Of a stretch of 64,000 nucleotides of DNA, positions 34,883 to 43,144 are shown piece after piece. Below the pieces are notes generated by a model. It made no database searches. It saw only the letters and a list, made by a program, of their open reading frames with translations, and was not told where the DNA came from. The position numbers and the translations under genes were made by a program. Source of the DNA: Thermodesulfobacteriota bacterium (GTDB lineage Bacteria; Desulfobacterota; UBA8473); contig JBFLWQ010000009.1 of assembly GCA_040757775.1 (NCBI GenBank), forward strand, positions 46,823 to 110,822, given 5' to 3'. Every line of letters starts with the position of its first letter. Position 1 is the stretch's first letter.

Positions 34883-36031
34883 TTATACCTTAAGCCCCAG
34901 CTGCCTGGCGATAATAGTCCTCTGAATCTGAGAAGTACCTGCGGTTACTGTTGCAACCCTGGCATCACGAAAATAACGCTGCATGTCGTACTCCATCATA
35001 AAGCCATACCCTCCAAGTATCTGCATACCCTTATTCGTAACCCTGGCCAGTGTCTCTGAACCAAAAAGCTTGGCCATAGAAACTTCCTTTATACAAGGAA
35101 TCCCTTCATCAATCATGTTTGCCACATGGTATGTAAGAAGACGTGCTGCCTGTACCTCGGTATACATGTCCGCCAGCATATGCCCGATAGCCTGAAAATT
35201 GCCTATGGGCTGACCAAACTGCTCCCTCTCCTTTGCGTATTGAATGGAGTCAGCAACCGCCTGCTTGCCGTTGCCCACATACAGCCCGCAAGTAAAGAGC
35301 CTTTCGTGCTCAAGCTGGGATAAAAGAGCATCCCACCCTTTATTCACCCCTCCCAGAATGTTATCCTTCGAAACCCTGACGTTCTCTATGAATATCTCAT
35401 TGGTGCCGATTATGTGCCTCCCCAGAGTATTCAACCTGCGAATGTCAAGGCCCGGCGATCGGGAATCAACCATAAATATAGTCAAACCCCTGTGTTTCTT
35501 GACCGTCTTGTCGGTTCTGGCTACCATATGAATTATATTGTCCTTAAGATGCGCTCCGGTAGAAAAAACCTTCTGCCCGTTCAGGATGTAATCATTCCCA
35601 TCCGGCACCGCCTCTGTAGATACGGCAGCAGAATCACTGCCGGCACCAGGCTCGGTGATGGAAATGGAAAATCTCACCGTTCCGTTTAATATCCTGGGTA
35701 TGTAAAGACTCTTCTGCTCCTCAGTCCCGTGAGCTATAATATTGAGACCCATAAGCACAGGAATCCCCCAGACTGCGGCCATGTCGTAAGCATAACGGGC
35801 CAGTTCTTCGGTGACTATAAGAAACTCCACAGCACCACAATTGCTGCCCCCGTACTCCTCAGGGTAAGGCAAGCCCATCCAGCCTAACTTGACCATCTTG
35901 TCATAGACTTCGTAAGGATACTCCTTGTTTTCGTCGAGCTTCCTTACATACTCTCTTGGGCATTCCTTTTCAACAAAGTCATGGACGCTTTTTCTCAATA
36001 TCTCCTGTGCTTCTGTAAATTTGAAATCCAT
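34883..36031 (-). CDS. acyl-CoA dehydrogenase, IVD-type Glu
   Basis: 382 residues, complete. LGWMGLPYPEEYGGSNCGAV, ISITEPGAGSDSAAVSTEA, LNGQKVFSTGAHLKDN, REQFGQPIGNFQAIGHMLADM, LGGYGFMMEYDMQRYFRDARV and VTAGTSQIQRTIIARQLGL. The YEGT-position Glu is Ala, but helix G has LEHERL, matching the isovaleryl-CoA dehydrogenase base position. First structural gene of the block, downstream of the divergently acting GntR regulator on the same strand. Confidence 0.94.
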   Translation of the reverse strand: MDFKFTEAQEILRKSVHDFVEKECPREYVRKLDENKEYPYEVYDKMVKLGWMGLPYPEEYGGSNCGAVEFLIVTEELARYAYDMAAVWGIPVLMGLNIIAHGTEEQKSLYIPRILNGTVRFSISITEPGAGSDSAAVSTEAVPDGNDYILNGQKVFSTGAHLKDNIIHMVARTDKTVKKHRGLTIFMVDSRSPGLDIRRLNTLGRHIIGTNEIFIENVRVSKDNILGGVNKGWDALLSQLEHERLFTCGLYVGNGKQAVADSIQYAKEREQFGQPIGNFQAIGHMLADMYTEVQAARLLTYHVANMIDEGIPCIKEVSMAKLFGSETLARVTNKGMQILGGYGFMMEYDMQRYFRDARVATVTAGTSQIQRTIIARQLGLKV

Positions 36032-36113
36032 TCAGTTCCTCCTTTCCTAACATTTATTTGTTCATTTTGTGTCATTCTTTCGAAATATTATTAGCTCGTT
36101 TAGAATACTCAAA

Positions 36114-36785
36114 CTAGGCCACTTCTATATTCTCAAGATGCTTTCTCAGCACTTGACCTGTTATTATTCTATGGCTTTCAACCAGGTTTCTAACTAACTC
36201 TGATTCCTTCTTTTCAAAGGCATCTATGATTCTTCCATGTCCAAGTATTCCATTATCCAGCAATCCAGGGATAGAAAACGCAATATACCAATACTGGCCA
36301 AGAGAACCAATCTTATCATATATTAAATTTGTCCAGTTCGTCAGTGGGCAAACATCTAAAAAGATACGATGGAATTCATTATTTACCTTAAGCCAATTCT
36401 TCCCCTCTTTTTTTAACTCTTCCTTCTGCATCTGAAGGTGAAGATTTTTCAATTTATTCAGATGTAATGGCTTTAACATGGGAGTCACCAATTTTGCTGC
36501 ATATCCTTCCAGTACTCCCACAATGGTATACATGTATTCTATATCCTGAGGCGAAGCTTTCGCAACATGAGCTCCCTTATATGGAATTACTTCTACAAGC
36601 TTTTCTGCTTCCAGTTTCTTTATAGCTTCCCTTAGAGGAATAGAACTTACCCCAAACTGAGCAGCCAGAGACGACTCTACAAGCCTTTGTCCGGGCTTCA
36701 ACTGACCTGAGAAAATCGCTTTTTTGAGCGCATTAAAAACTACACTGCTTAACGAATTCACTTCTTTCGAAATTGTCTTGAACAT
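36114..36785 (-). CDS. GntR-family transcriptional regulator, FCD (FadR) type
   Basis: 223 residues. Winged helix in the first ~70: KAIFSGQLKPGQRLVESSLA, QFGVSSIPLREAIKKLEAEKLVEVIPYKGAHVAK. The all-helical C-terminal ~150 residues match FCD effector domains; NEFHRIF and late SHRII His residues may bind a metal or acid ligand. It heads the minus-strand catabolic block and probably represses it until an acyl-CoA or organic acid appears. AAAGGAAG ribosome site. A large palindrome lies 28 bp upstream of its start. Confidence 0.9.
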   Translation of the reverse strand: MFKTISKEVNSLSSVVFNALKKAIFSGQLKPGQRLVESSLAAQFGVSSIPLREAIKKLEAEKLVEVIPYKGAHVAKASPQDIEYMYTIVGVLEGYAAKLVTPMLKPLHLNKLKNLHLQMQKEELKKEGKNWLKVNNEFHRIFLDVCPLTNWTNLIYDKIGSLGQYWYIAFSIPGLLDNGILGHGRIIDAFEKKESELVRNLVESHRIITGQVLRKHLENIEVA

Positions 36786-36812
36786 CGATCTTCCTTTCTT
36801 CTCAATAAAAGA

Positions 36813-36863
36813 CTTGACACTATAATATATAATATATTATATATTATATATAAAGTTGTCAAG
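36813..36863. promoter_or_regulatory. 51-bp palindrome with opposed TTGACA boxes; likely gntR operator/promoter
   Basis: CTTGACA (36813-36819) and TGTCAAG (36857-36863) are perfect inverted arms. Between them the sequence is pure TA-rich palindrome centred on 36838, with only four unpaired positions per side. Each TTGACA could act as a -35 facing the other, with the TATAAT-like centre shared. It lies between gntR and the divergent small gene, so it is the natural target for autoregulation. Confidence 0.7.
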
Positions 36864-36907
36864 AATTAATTTAAATGATTGCAATTTAAACTTACCCAAA
36901 AAAGTCC

Positions 36908-36935
36908 TTGACATAGTTATACGGGAGGCTATTAT
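36908..36935 (+). promoter_or_regulatory. sigma70-type promoter for the 59-residue gene
   Basis: TTGACA (36908-36913), 16-bp spacer, TATTAT (36930-36935). Predicted start near 36942, giving a leader of about 46 nt to the ATG at 36988. Confidence 0.6.
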
Positions 36936-36987
36936 TTATGGATGGATACCACTAACAAAAGAATCTATTGTAAAGGAGTATGTAACT

Positions 36988-37167
36988 ATGAGTTCCATCT
37001 TACCAAAAGGGGAAGATATAAAAAGGGCAGTAAAATGGATTTCTGAACAATTGCAGGAAAACCCTGATCAAGCTGTGCAACAACTTGTAAATAAAGCTAT
37101 TTTGCATTTCAACCTATCCCCCAAAGACGCAGAGTTTTTGATAAACTTCTACAGTTCCCAAAAGTGA
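36988..37167 (+). CDS. small hypothetical protein, 59 residues
   Basis: Start at the ATG 36988 with AAAGGAG nine bases upstream; a longer frame beginning at TTG 36856 would start inside the palindrome and be unlikely. The product is helical and polar (GEDIKRAVKWISEQLQENPD, then AILHFNLSPKDAEFLINFY). I do not recognise the family. Divergent from gntR and followed by a GNAT-like gene. Confidence 0.65.
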   Translation: MSSILPKGEDIKRAVKWISEQLQENPDQAVQQLVNKAILHFNLSPKDAEFLINFYSSQK

Positions 37168-37175
37168 ACCAAAGG

Positions 37176-37193
37176 TTGATGGACTCGTAAAAA
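37176..37193. repeat. solo end of a MITE-like element
   Basis: TTGATGGACTCGTAAAAA is identical to 40960-40977, the left end of a complete element. It occupies the ribosome-binding region of the gene starting at 37195. Confidence 0.6.
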
Positions 37194-37194
37194 T

Positions 37195-37836
37195 ATGCTG
37201 ACTGATAATGACTTAGTGAAACTGTACACTAAAGAAAAAGAGTGGGATTGGGTCAACTATGGAACTCTGTTGCTGTTCTCTTTCAATTTAAGGAAAGAAA
37301 TACCATATGTGAGGGAAAATATCTCTCCCGAGATACATTTTATTACTGATGAATCCTCTGACACAAAAGAAACACTGATTAATGGGTGTAACCAACACAG
37401 TGATATCTTTGAAGACCGGTTAAAAAAGGGGGACATCTGTTGTGCTGCTTGCTTTAGAGAGGAAATTGTCTCTTATTGCTGGGTGGCATCAAGTGAAGCA
37501 TATATAGGGGAAATTGGCAGGAAGATAAGATTGAAAAATAATGAGATATACCTGTATGATGCCTTTACAAAACCTGAATTACGGGGGAGTAATCTCTTTC
37601 CTAAAATACTAACAGCCATACTCTATTATGGAAGGCAAAAAGGGTATCAAACTGTCCTTACATTTGTCCTGTCCTCAAATAATTCCTCTGTAACAGCGAT
37701 TAAAAAGGCAGGTTTCGATAGATTCCAGAGTATATACTTTGTCGATATCTACAGTAAAACATTCTGCAGATTCAGTAAGGTGAGAGATATCGAGCTGGCA
37801 GTTGAGGAGCGGCTAGTACCATCAATTGGTATATAA
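37195..37836 (+). CDS. GNAT-like acetyltransferase
   Basis: 213 residues. The second half (EIYLYDAFTKPELRGSNLFPKILTAILYYGRQKG, then VLSSNNSSVTAIKKAGFDRF) has the GNAT acetyl-CoA loop and the late N-x-x-S-x-x-x-x-K-x-G-F motif. The first ~90 residues are unfamiliar and contain CCAACF. Substrate unknown. No normal ribosome site: the 18 bases before the ATG are a copy of a MITE end, so translation may start differently. Convergent with map, 3 bp apart. Confidence 0.7.
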   Translation: MLTDNDLVKLYTKEKEWDWVNYGTLLLFSFNLRKEIPYVRENISPEIHFITDESSDTKETLINGCNQHSDIFEDRLKKGDICCAACFREEIVSYCWVASSEAYIGEIGRKIRLKNNEIYLYDAFTKPELRGSNLFPKILTAILYYGRQKGYQTVLTFVLSSNNSSVTAIKKAGFDRFQSIYFVDIYSKTFCRFSKVRDIELAVEERLVPSIGI

Positions 37837-37839
37837 TGG

Positions 37840-38589
37840 TCAAGGTATCAAGGTTAAAATATCAGGCCCATCATCTGTAATTGCAATAGTATGTTCGAAA
37901 TGAGCGCATAGACTCCCGTCCATCGTTACGACTGTCCAGCCGTCGGGTTCAACCTTAACCCTCCATGTCCCAACATTAACCATAGGCTCCAATGCTAATA
38001 CCATCCCAGCCTTTAACTGTACACCCCTATTGGGGAGACCGAAATTGGGGATTTGTGGTTCTTCATGGAGGTTTCTGCCTATCCCATGGCCTACAAAATC
38101 CCTTACTACAGAGAAACCGTTCCCTTCAACCCAAGATTGAATAGCATAGGATATATCATGGAGTCTGCCTCCTGCTTTAGCCTGTTCAATTCCCTTATAG
38201 AGGGCATTTTGTGTAACATCCAGCAATCTTGCAGCCTCTTGACTTATCTTCCCAACAGGGACAGTAATAGCAGCATCACCATAGAATCCGTTGAGAACTA
38301 CGCCCAGGTCCAGGCTCACAATATCCCCTTCTTTTAACCTCCTTGAATCTGGAATCCCATGTACTAACTGTTCGTTAACAGAAACACACAGACTCGCCGG
38401 GAAACCGCGGTATCCCTTAAATGCAGGGATGGCACCCCTTTTTTTTATCTGCTCTTCCGCATAGGAATCTAACTCTAATGTAGTGATCCCTGGTTTGATA
38501 ATTTTCCTTAATGCCTTTAATATATGTACAACAATCCAGTTACTCTTTCTCAGTAATTCAATCTCTTCTTTAGACTTTAGAATAATCAT
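37840..38589 (-). CDS. map: type I methionine aminopeptidase
   Basis: 249 residues, usual length. Metal ligands in order: LDLGVVLNGFYGDAAITV (two Asp), GHGIGRNLHEEP (His), LALEPMVNVG (Glu) and FEHTIAITDDGPDIL (Glu region). Removes N-terminal Met from nascent proteins in the cytoplasm; needs two divalent metals. Confidence 0.96.
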   Translation of the reverse strand: MIILKSKEEIELLRKSNWIVVHILKALRKIIKPGITTLELDSYAEEQIKKRGAIPAFKGYRGFPASLCVSVNEQLVHGIPDSRRLKEGDIVSLDLGVVLNGFYGDAAITVPVGKISQEAARLLDVTQNALYKGIEQAKAGGRLHDISYAIQSWVEGNGFSVVRDFVGHGIGRNLHEEPQIPNFGLPNRGVQLKAGMVLALEPMVNVGTWRVKVEPDGWTVVTMDGSLCAHFEHTIAITDDGPDILTLIP

Positions 38590-38646
38590 ATATCCGTTTT
38601 TTCCAGGCTATTTCCCAAACTCCGTTATCTGTTTCCCGGGGGGCAT

Positions 38647-39606
38647 TCAGTGGCTACCTTCCTGAAACTCGTCCATCTGCCTATAGTAGTCCTGCCCATC
38701 GTGAACAACGATCCGTATAATCTTTTGTTTCTGAAGGTCTTTTAAGTACTTGATTGCTTCGTTTATGTGTATGCCGAGAGAGCTTGAAATATCAAGGAGG
38801 GTAATCGAGCGTCGTCTCACAAGGTTGACTATTGCTGACTTTATATCTACTTCACTGCTATCTTGTTCTTTCTTTTGGAATTCTTCTATAACGCTGTATT
38901 TTTCCCCCAATATGGTTTTTATCGCCTGCAATTCTTCCACGGATAGCCCTTCTGCAAAACTTTCAGCGGGGGGACGAGTAACGGTATTGAGCTGAATTTT
39001 TTTAGGATCTATCTCCGAAACTATGGTTTTGATCTTTTCCACTTCGCCAGGATGGTCATTTTGCCCCTTGACAAACATTATTTCAAGCCATATTTCCCCA
39101 CTAAACTCTCTGCTAAAGGATTTTAACCCATCGATTATCCGACCTGCTTCCAATGAACTATGGGGGCGGTTTATTTTCTCAAATACCTCTTGTGTAACAG
39201 CGTCCAGGGAAGGAATAACAAGATCAGCGTTACGCAGGGCATTTCTTACCCCCTTTTGGTAAAGTAAAGTTCCATTGGTTATTACGGCAACAGGGGTATT
39301 CGTTATCCCTTTGACCGCGTTGATAATCTCTCCGATATTGGAATTTAAGGTAGGCTCACCAGAACCGGAAAGAGTGATGTAGTCTATACTCTGTCTTTGG
39401 TGCAGAGCATAGCTCAGCTCAGGAAGGATATCCTTTGGTGCTACAAATTCCCCCCTTTTTACTGTCTTTCTGGTTGTCCTGCCCAGTTGGCAGTACACAC
39501 AGTCGAGGGTACATGTCTTGAAAGGGACTATATCAACTCCTAAAGAAAAGCCTAACCTTCGGGAAGGTACAGGCCCAAAGATATAATTCAAATTCACTTC
39601 TCTCAA
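38647..39606 (-). CDS. radical SAM protein with C-terminal winged helix
   Basis: 319 residues from the TTG at 39606, eight bases after AAAGGAG (a GTG three codons upstream abuts that site). N-terminus YIFGPVPSRRLGFSLGVDIV then C-x3-C-x2-C in CTLDCVYCQLGRTTRK (SAM-cleaving [4Fe-4S]), SGSGEPTLN, and ITNGTLLYQKG. The last ~90 residues (SLGIHINEAIKYLKDLQKQ) form a helix-turn-helix. A conserved uncharacterised radical SAM family of anaerobes; substrate unknown. Confidence 0.9.
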   Translation of the reverse strand: MREVNLNYIFGPVPSRRLGFSLGVDIVPFKTCTLDCVYCQLGRTTRKTVKRGEFVAPKDILPELSYALHQRQSIDYITLSGSGEPTLNSNIGEIINAVKGITNTPVAVITNGTLLYQKGVRNALRNADLVIPSLDAVTQEVFEKINRPHSSLEAGRIIDGLKSFSREFSGEIWLEIMFVKGQNDHPGEVEKIKTIVSEIDPKKIQLNTVTRPPAESFAEGLSVEELQAIKTILGEKYSVIEEFQKKEQDSSEVDIKSAIVNLVRRRSITLLDISSSLGIHINEAIKYLKDLQKQKIIRIVVHDGQDYYRQMDEFQEGSH

Positions 39607-39858
39607 GCTGTCCACTCCTTTTCGTACACCTATCCTTCTCTACTTTTTTTATTTATAATTTTATTCATCGTAATTTGCAAATAAAAAAATCTAAATATCC
39701 CTTGCCATTTTTTCATACATGGGTTATATTTTATAACAAGAAATTTGGAAGATAAGTATACTTTTTCCCCTCAGTATTAATTTTTTGATGTAATTCATCG
39801 AGGGTTATTCTATTAAAATTCCTTTTGCTGTAGATGGAGTTACCTGAAGATTAAGGTT

Positions 39859-40386
39859 ATGGGAAAACGTTTACATTTTGGCGACAAAGAAATATATATG
39901 GTCGAGGAGTCAATAGATCTGGCTGAAGACCTGGTGACTGCTTATTTCAACATATCCTCTGAAGAGTGGAGGAATTGTCATTACGAGCTTAAAACGCTTG
40001 CACATCTGAGCCAGGTAGAAATAACGGATAATGCCTTTGCCCAGATATGTAAGTATGAATGCGTAAAAGAGAAAGATTCCAGTCCCCCACTGTTCTTTGA
40101 TCTTTATAGGATTTGCCTGCAGGATAACAGGATACTAAATGCTGTCAAGAGGTCGTTTAATAGAATAGAATTAAAGCCATTAATGTTATATATAGTTACT
40201 CACGAACTCTCTCACGTTGTAAGATTTAATAAATACTTTAAGAACTTTTCTGCTTCACCTGAAGAAAAAGAGTTGGAAGAAGCAAATGTCCATTCTATTA
40301 CTTATGAGATGCTGAAATCAATGAAAGACCGGGGGGTAAACCGTGTCCTGAATCACTACCGTAGTTACCGATGGGAACTTGGGTAG
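39859..40386 (+). CDS. hypothetical zincin-like protein (HELSH)
   Basis: 175 residues. Contains THELSHVVRFNKYF (HExxH zinc motif, about residues 114-118) with a downstream EEANVHSITYEML that could supply a third ligand, a layout like minimal metalloproteases. The N-terminal half is unfamiliar. No signal peptide, so cytoplasmic. Preceded by 252 AT-rich bases likely holding its promoter. Confidence 0.6.
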   Translation: MGKRLHFGDKEIYMVEESIDLAEDLVTAYFNISSEEWRNCHYELKTLAHLSQVEITDNAFAQICKYECVKEKDSSPPLFFDLYRICLQDNRILNAVKRSFNRIELKPLMLYIVTHELSHVVRFNKYFKNFSASPEEKELEEANVHSITYEMLKSMKDRGVNRVLNHYRSYRWELG

Positions 40387-40490
40387 TTTCATAATTGGAT
40401 AGGTAGAAATAGGGGATAGTATCTTTTCCCCCGCAGGCTGTTGACAAGACAGGAAAGATTATTATATTAGGATGTAGCTTTTGACATAAG

Positions 40491-40621
40491 GAGACCTTTG
40501 AAAAACGCTTCCCTCGTGTCATTCCGGCGAAAGCCGGAATCCAGAACCGCTTGAAAACAATGGATTCCGTGTCAAGCACGGAATGACAGAAAGGTGATTT
40601 AATTATAAATTCAAAGGTCTC
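40491..40621. repeat. MITE-like element with 11-bp perfect terminal inverted repeats
   Basis: AGACCTTTGAA (40492-40502) and TTCAAAGGTCT (40610-40620) flank a nested inverted repeat that begins GTCATTCCGGCGAAAGCCGG (about 40519) and ends GCACGGAATGAC (about 40577-40588). No gene inside. Confidence 0.7.
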
Positions 40622-40647
40622 AAGATGAGGAGAAGGGGGTAGTTAAG

Positions 40648-40917
40648 TTGCCAATCTATGAGTATAATTGTAAAAATTGCGGGAAGGGATTTGAAATTTT
40701 GCAAAAGTTCTCTGATCCCCCCCCTTTAAAATGTCCATCGTGTTCAGGTGAGGTAACCAAATTAATCTCACAGTGTTCCTTTCATTTAAAAGGAACCGGT
40801 TGGTATGCCACTGATTATGCGAAAAAAAGTGGATGTGCTGACCAGAAAGATACTAAGACAGAGACTACGAAGAGTGATGATTCTGTCAGTAGCCCTTCCA
40901 AAGACTCAACGGATTGA
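40648..40917 (+). CDS. FmdB-family zinc ribbon protein
   Basis: 89 residues from a TTG start with GAGAAGGGGG upstream. PIYEYNCKNCGKGFE and LKCPSCSGEVTKLIS give a CxxC...CxxC zinc ribbon, then GTGWYATDYAKKSG, the family's usual middle, and a Ser/Thr/Lys-rich tail. A putative regulatory protein with no defined target. Confidence 0.9.
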   Translation: MPIYEYNCKNCGKGFEILQKFSDPPPLKCPSCSGEVTKLISQCSFHLKGTGWYATDYAKKSGCADQKDTKTETTKSDDSVSSPSKDSTD

Positions 40918-40959
40918 TTTTACAGGTTCAATCTATCTTTCGTCATTTCACATTGACTA

Positions 40960-41091
40960 TTGATGGACTCGTAAAAAGTCAGGAAACTCTTTTTCTTGTC
41001 ATTCCGGCGGAAGCCGGAATCCAGTAAATTCAAGCACTTCTAGACTCCGGCTTTCACCGGAGTGACGGCTTTGGGGACTTTTTACGAGAGT
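40960..41091. repeat. MITE-like element, CTCGTAAAAAGTC ends
   Basis: CTCGTAAAAAGTC (40968-40980) and GACTTTTTACGAG (41076-41088) are perfect 13-bp terminal inverted repeats. The inside again holds a GTCATTCCGGCGGAAGCCGG hairpin (about 40999). Its left end matches 37176-37193. Confidence 0.7.
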
Positions 41092-41107
41092 GTCACTATT
41101 GTAACTA

Positions 41108-41138
41108 ATAAAAAACCCGGCGTTTTGCCGGGTTTTTT
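41108..41138. terminator. bidirectional Rho-independent terminator
   Basis: AAAACCCGGC (41112-41121) pairs with GCCGGGTTTT (41127-41136) around GTTTT, flanked by A and T runs on both sides. It separates the converging fmdB-like and glutamate synthase genes. Confidence 0.9.
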
Positions 41139-41160
41139 GTATCATAGATACCGATGAGTG

Positions 41161-42753
41161 TTACGCGTCCAGAATTGCCAGAGCTTCTTCTCTGTAGGCA
41201 TCCATCAGATAGGGTATTCCGGTAACTTTAGCACATTCTTCAGTCAGGGACATAAGCTCCCTTCGCGTAATTGCAGGTATGCTAAAGCATCGGGCACCGG
41301 CCATTAGCTGCTGCAGCCCTACCTTAATCTTCTGGCTATAACTGTAAATCCCTAAAGCACCCAAAGGAATATTATTCATCTCTTTTTTGCCAACCAGCTC
41401 TGCAACTTCTTCATAACAAACAAAGATCTCTTCCGGGGTTGAGCCAAATTCGCTGACGGTTTTTGGAAGATCCTTTTCTTCGATCCACTTGGCAATATTT
41501 TTACCAACCATACCCGGAATCATCAATGCCCTTCCCATGCAAACTGCTTTGGTAAAAGGTGCACCCATAGCGAGTGCCTTGAATACACCGTCTTCACTGC
41601 TAAACCCACCGGCAAAGGCAACATCTGGGACGCGTTCGCCTTTGGCAGACAGTTTCTTGCAGAATTCGTAAGCCGCAGCATGGAGGTAAAGACTGGGCAT
41701 CCCCCACTCTTCCATCATCCGCCAGGGACTCATGCCGGTTCCTCCTGGAGCACCATCAATAGTAAGTAAATCAATTTTAGCCTTTGATGACCATTTGATA
41801 GCCATAGCCAGTTCCCTCAAACCATAAGCGCCGGTTTTCAAAGTGACTCGTTTGAACCCAAGATTCTTCAAACGTTGAACCTCGGCATAAAAGCCCTCTT
41901 CGTCTATAAATCCAAGTCGGCTGTGACGTTCAAACTCTTTGATTGCACCACTCTTGAAGGCAGCCTGATTTGTAGGGTTGGAAGGGTCAGGAGTGACAAT
42001 ATAGCCGCGTTTCTGGAGTTCCAAAGCCCGCTCTAAGCTGTTGACCTTGATTTCACCGCCGATACACTTAGCCCCCTGTCCCCATTTTAATTCAATGGTA
42101 TTAAGACCGTGTTTTTTGCTAACGTATTCTGCAACACCGAGTCTGGTATCTTCCACATTCATTTGAACAAGAATTTCACCATAACCCTGATGGTATCTGC
42201 GATAGGTCTCAATTCGCCTGTCCATATCCGGGGCTTTGATAGTTTTGCCATTGGAATCGAGTTCAAGCTGGGGATCAATACCGCAAACGTTCTCACCGCA
42301 TACCAATGTTACCCCGCTTATGGCTGCACCGATGGCAAAATGTTCCCAGTTCTTCCTGGCTATTTCGGTAGAACCCAAAGCACCGGTAAAAATAGGAACC
42401 CTCATCTTCACCTTGATATCCCATCCATATTCAGTCTCAGTATTTACCGCAGGGAAAGTTGCGGTATCAGGGTTACCGATAATCCCTGAGGGCAGTCCTT
42501 CTGCTCCCAGAGCATATCCCTGAATATTGAGATGGGAATAGTCAATGGGATAGTCTTTGTCTCCACCAGCAGTAACCTCTCCGAATGGGCCAGGATATAT
42601 CAATTCCCTGCCCCGGAAAGTAGCCTTAAAGACTTCACAGTTTCCCCTGCAACCGTCCAGACAACGGGTACAAAGGCCGCTCATCGGGACTACACTCCGG
42701 GAGCGGTTGGTGGTTCTGGTTGCATCATTTGCGTTTGGTTGCTGTAAATTCAT
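41161..42753 (-). CDS. FMN-binding glutamate synthase-family protein
   Basis: 530 residues corresponding to the GltB synthase (FMN) domain: IKVNSLERALELQKRGY, ELKWGQGAKCIGGEIKV (substrate loop), LLTIDGAPGGTGMSPW (phosphate binding), FAGGFSSEDGVFKALAMGA and CMGRALMIPG. There is no amidotransferase domain. The N-terminus carries CTRCLDGCRGNC (C28, C31, C35, C39), a four-Cys cluster site that could host Fe-S. Likely makes glutamate from 2-oxoglutarate with ammonia or a separate glutaminase. Ribosome site AAAGGAG. Has an attenuator-like leader. Confidence 0.88.
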   Translation of the reverse strand: MNLQQPNANDATRTTNRSRSVVPMSGLCTRCLDGCRGNCEVFKATFRGRELIYPGPFGEVTAGGDKDYPIDYSHLNIQGYALGAEGLPSGIIGNPDTATFPAVNTETEYGWDIKVKMRVPIFTGALGSTEIARKNWEHFAIGAAISGVTLVCGENVCGIDPQLELDSNGKTIKAPDMDRRIETYRRYHQGYGEILVQMNVEDTRLGVAEYVSKKHGLNTIELKWGQGAKCIGGEIKVNSLERALELQKRGYIVTPDPSNPTNQAAFKSGAIKEFERHSRLGFIDEEGFYAEVQRLKNLGFKRVTLKTGAYGLRELAMAIKWSSKAKIDLLTIDGAPGGTGMSPWRMMEEWGMPSLYLHAAAYEFCKKLSAKGERVPDVAFAGGFSSEDGVFKALAMGAPFTKAVCMGRALMIPGMVGKNIAKWIEEKDLPKTVSEFGSTPEEIFVCYEEVAELVGKKEMNNIPLGALGIYSYSQKIKVGLQQLMAGARCFSIPAITRRELMSLTEECAKVTGIPYLMDAYREEALAILDA

Positions 42754-42814
42754 AAAAATCTCCTTTCTCTATACACCAAATAAAAAATTTGATTAGACAC
42801 CATTATTCTTTGCT

Positions 42815-42850
42815 TAAATAAAAAAGGTGCCCTCTTTATTGGACACCTTT
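42815..42850 (-). terminator. leader terminator/attenuator of the glutamate synthase gene
   Basis: On the minus strand AAAGGTGTCC and GGGCACCTTT form a hairpin immediately followed by TTTATTT. It lies about 70 nt before the start codon and downstream of the promoter, so it would cut off the gene's own transcript unless relieved. Upstream in the leader is an AT-rich stem (about 42883-42915). Confidence 0.65.
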
Positions 42851-42933
42851 GTCACTTCCTAATCTGATACCCCACTGTATAAATAATTTAATACTTCATT
42901 GTATTAATTATTATGTGAGTTTTAGCTGATAGG

Positions 42934-42962
42934 TTTATACGAAAAGTTCTAGAGTTTGTCAA
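42934..42962 (-). promoter_or_regulatory. sigma70-type promoter for glutamate synthase
   Basis: Minus-strand TTGACA (42957-42962), exactly 17 bp, TATAAA (42934-42939). Start expected near 42927, giving a leader of about 174 nt. Confidence 0.75.
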
Positions 42963-43144
42963 GCACTAATTTTTTCTAATCTTACCAAGTGTCTTTATAG
43001 AGAAAATTAACTTCCCCTGTGTTTAAAAAGGCCTTGTAAAAATAGCAAAAAAAGACTAGATTTTAATCGATAATTGAGGTATAGGTAAGTGCATGGTTAA
43101 ATTATAGACATAAGTTTGTAGCCCCTAATCATAAAGAGGTAATT

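Noticed and set aside
36856..36987. 44-codon extension of the small gene at 36988
   Set aside because: It begins inside the palindrome and upstream of a good promoter; the ATG at 36988 has its own ribosome site.
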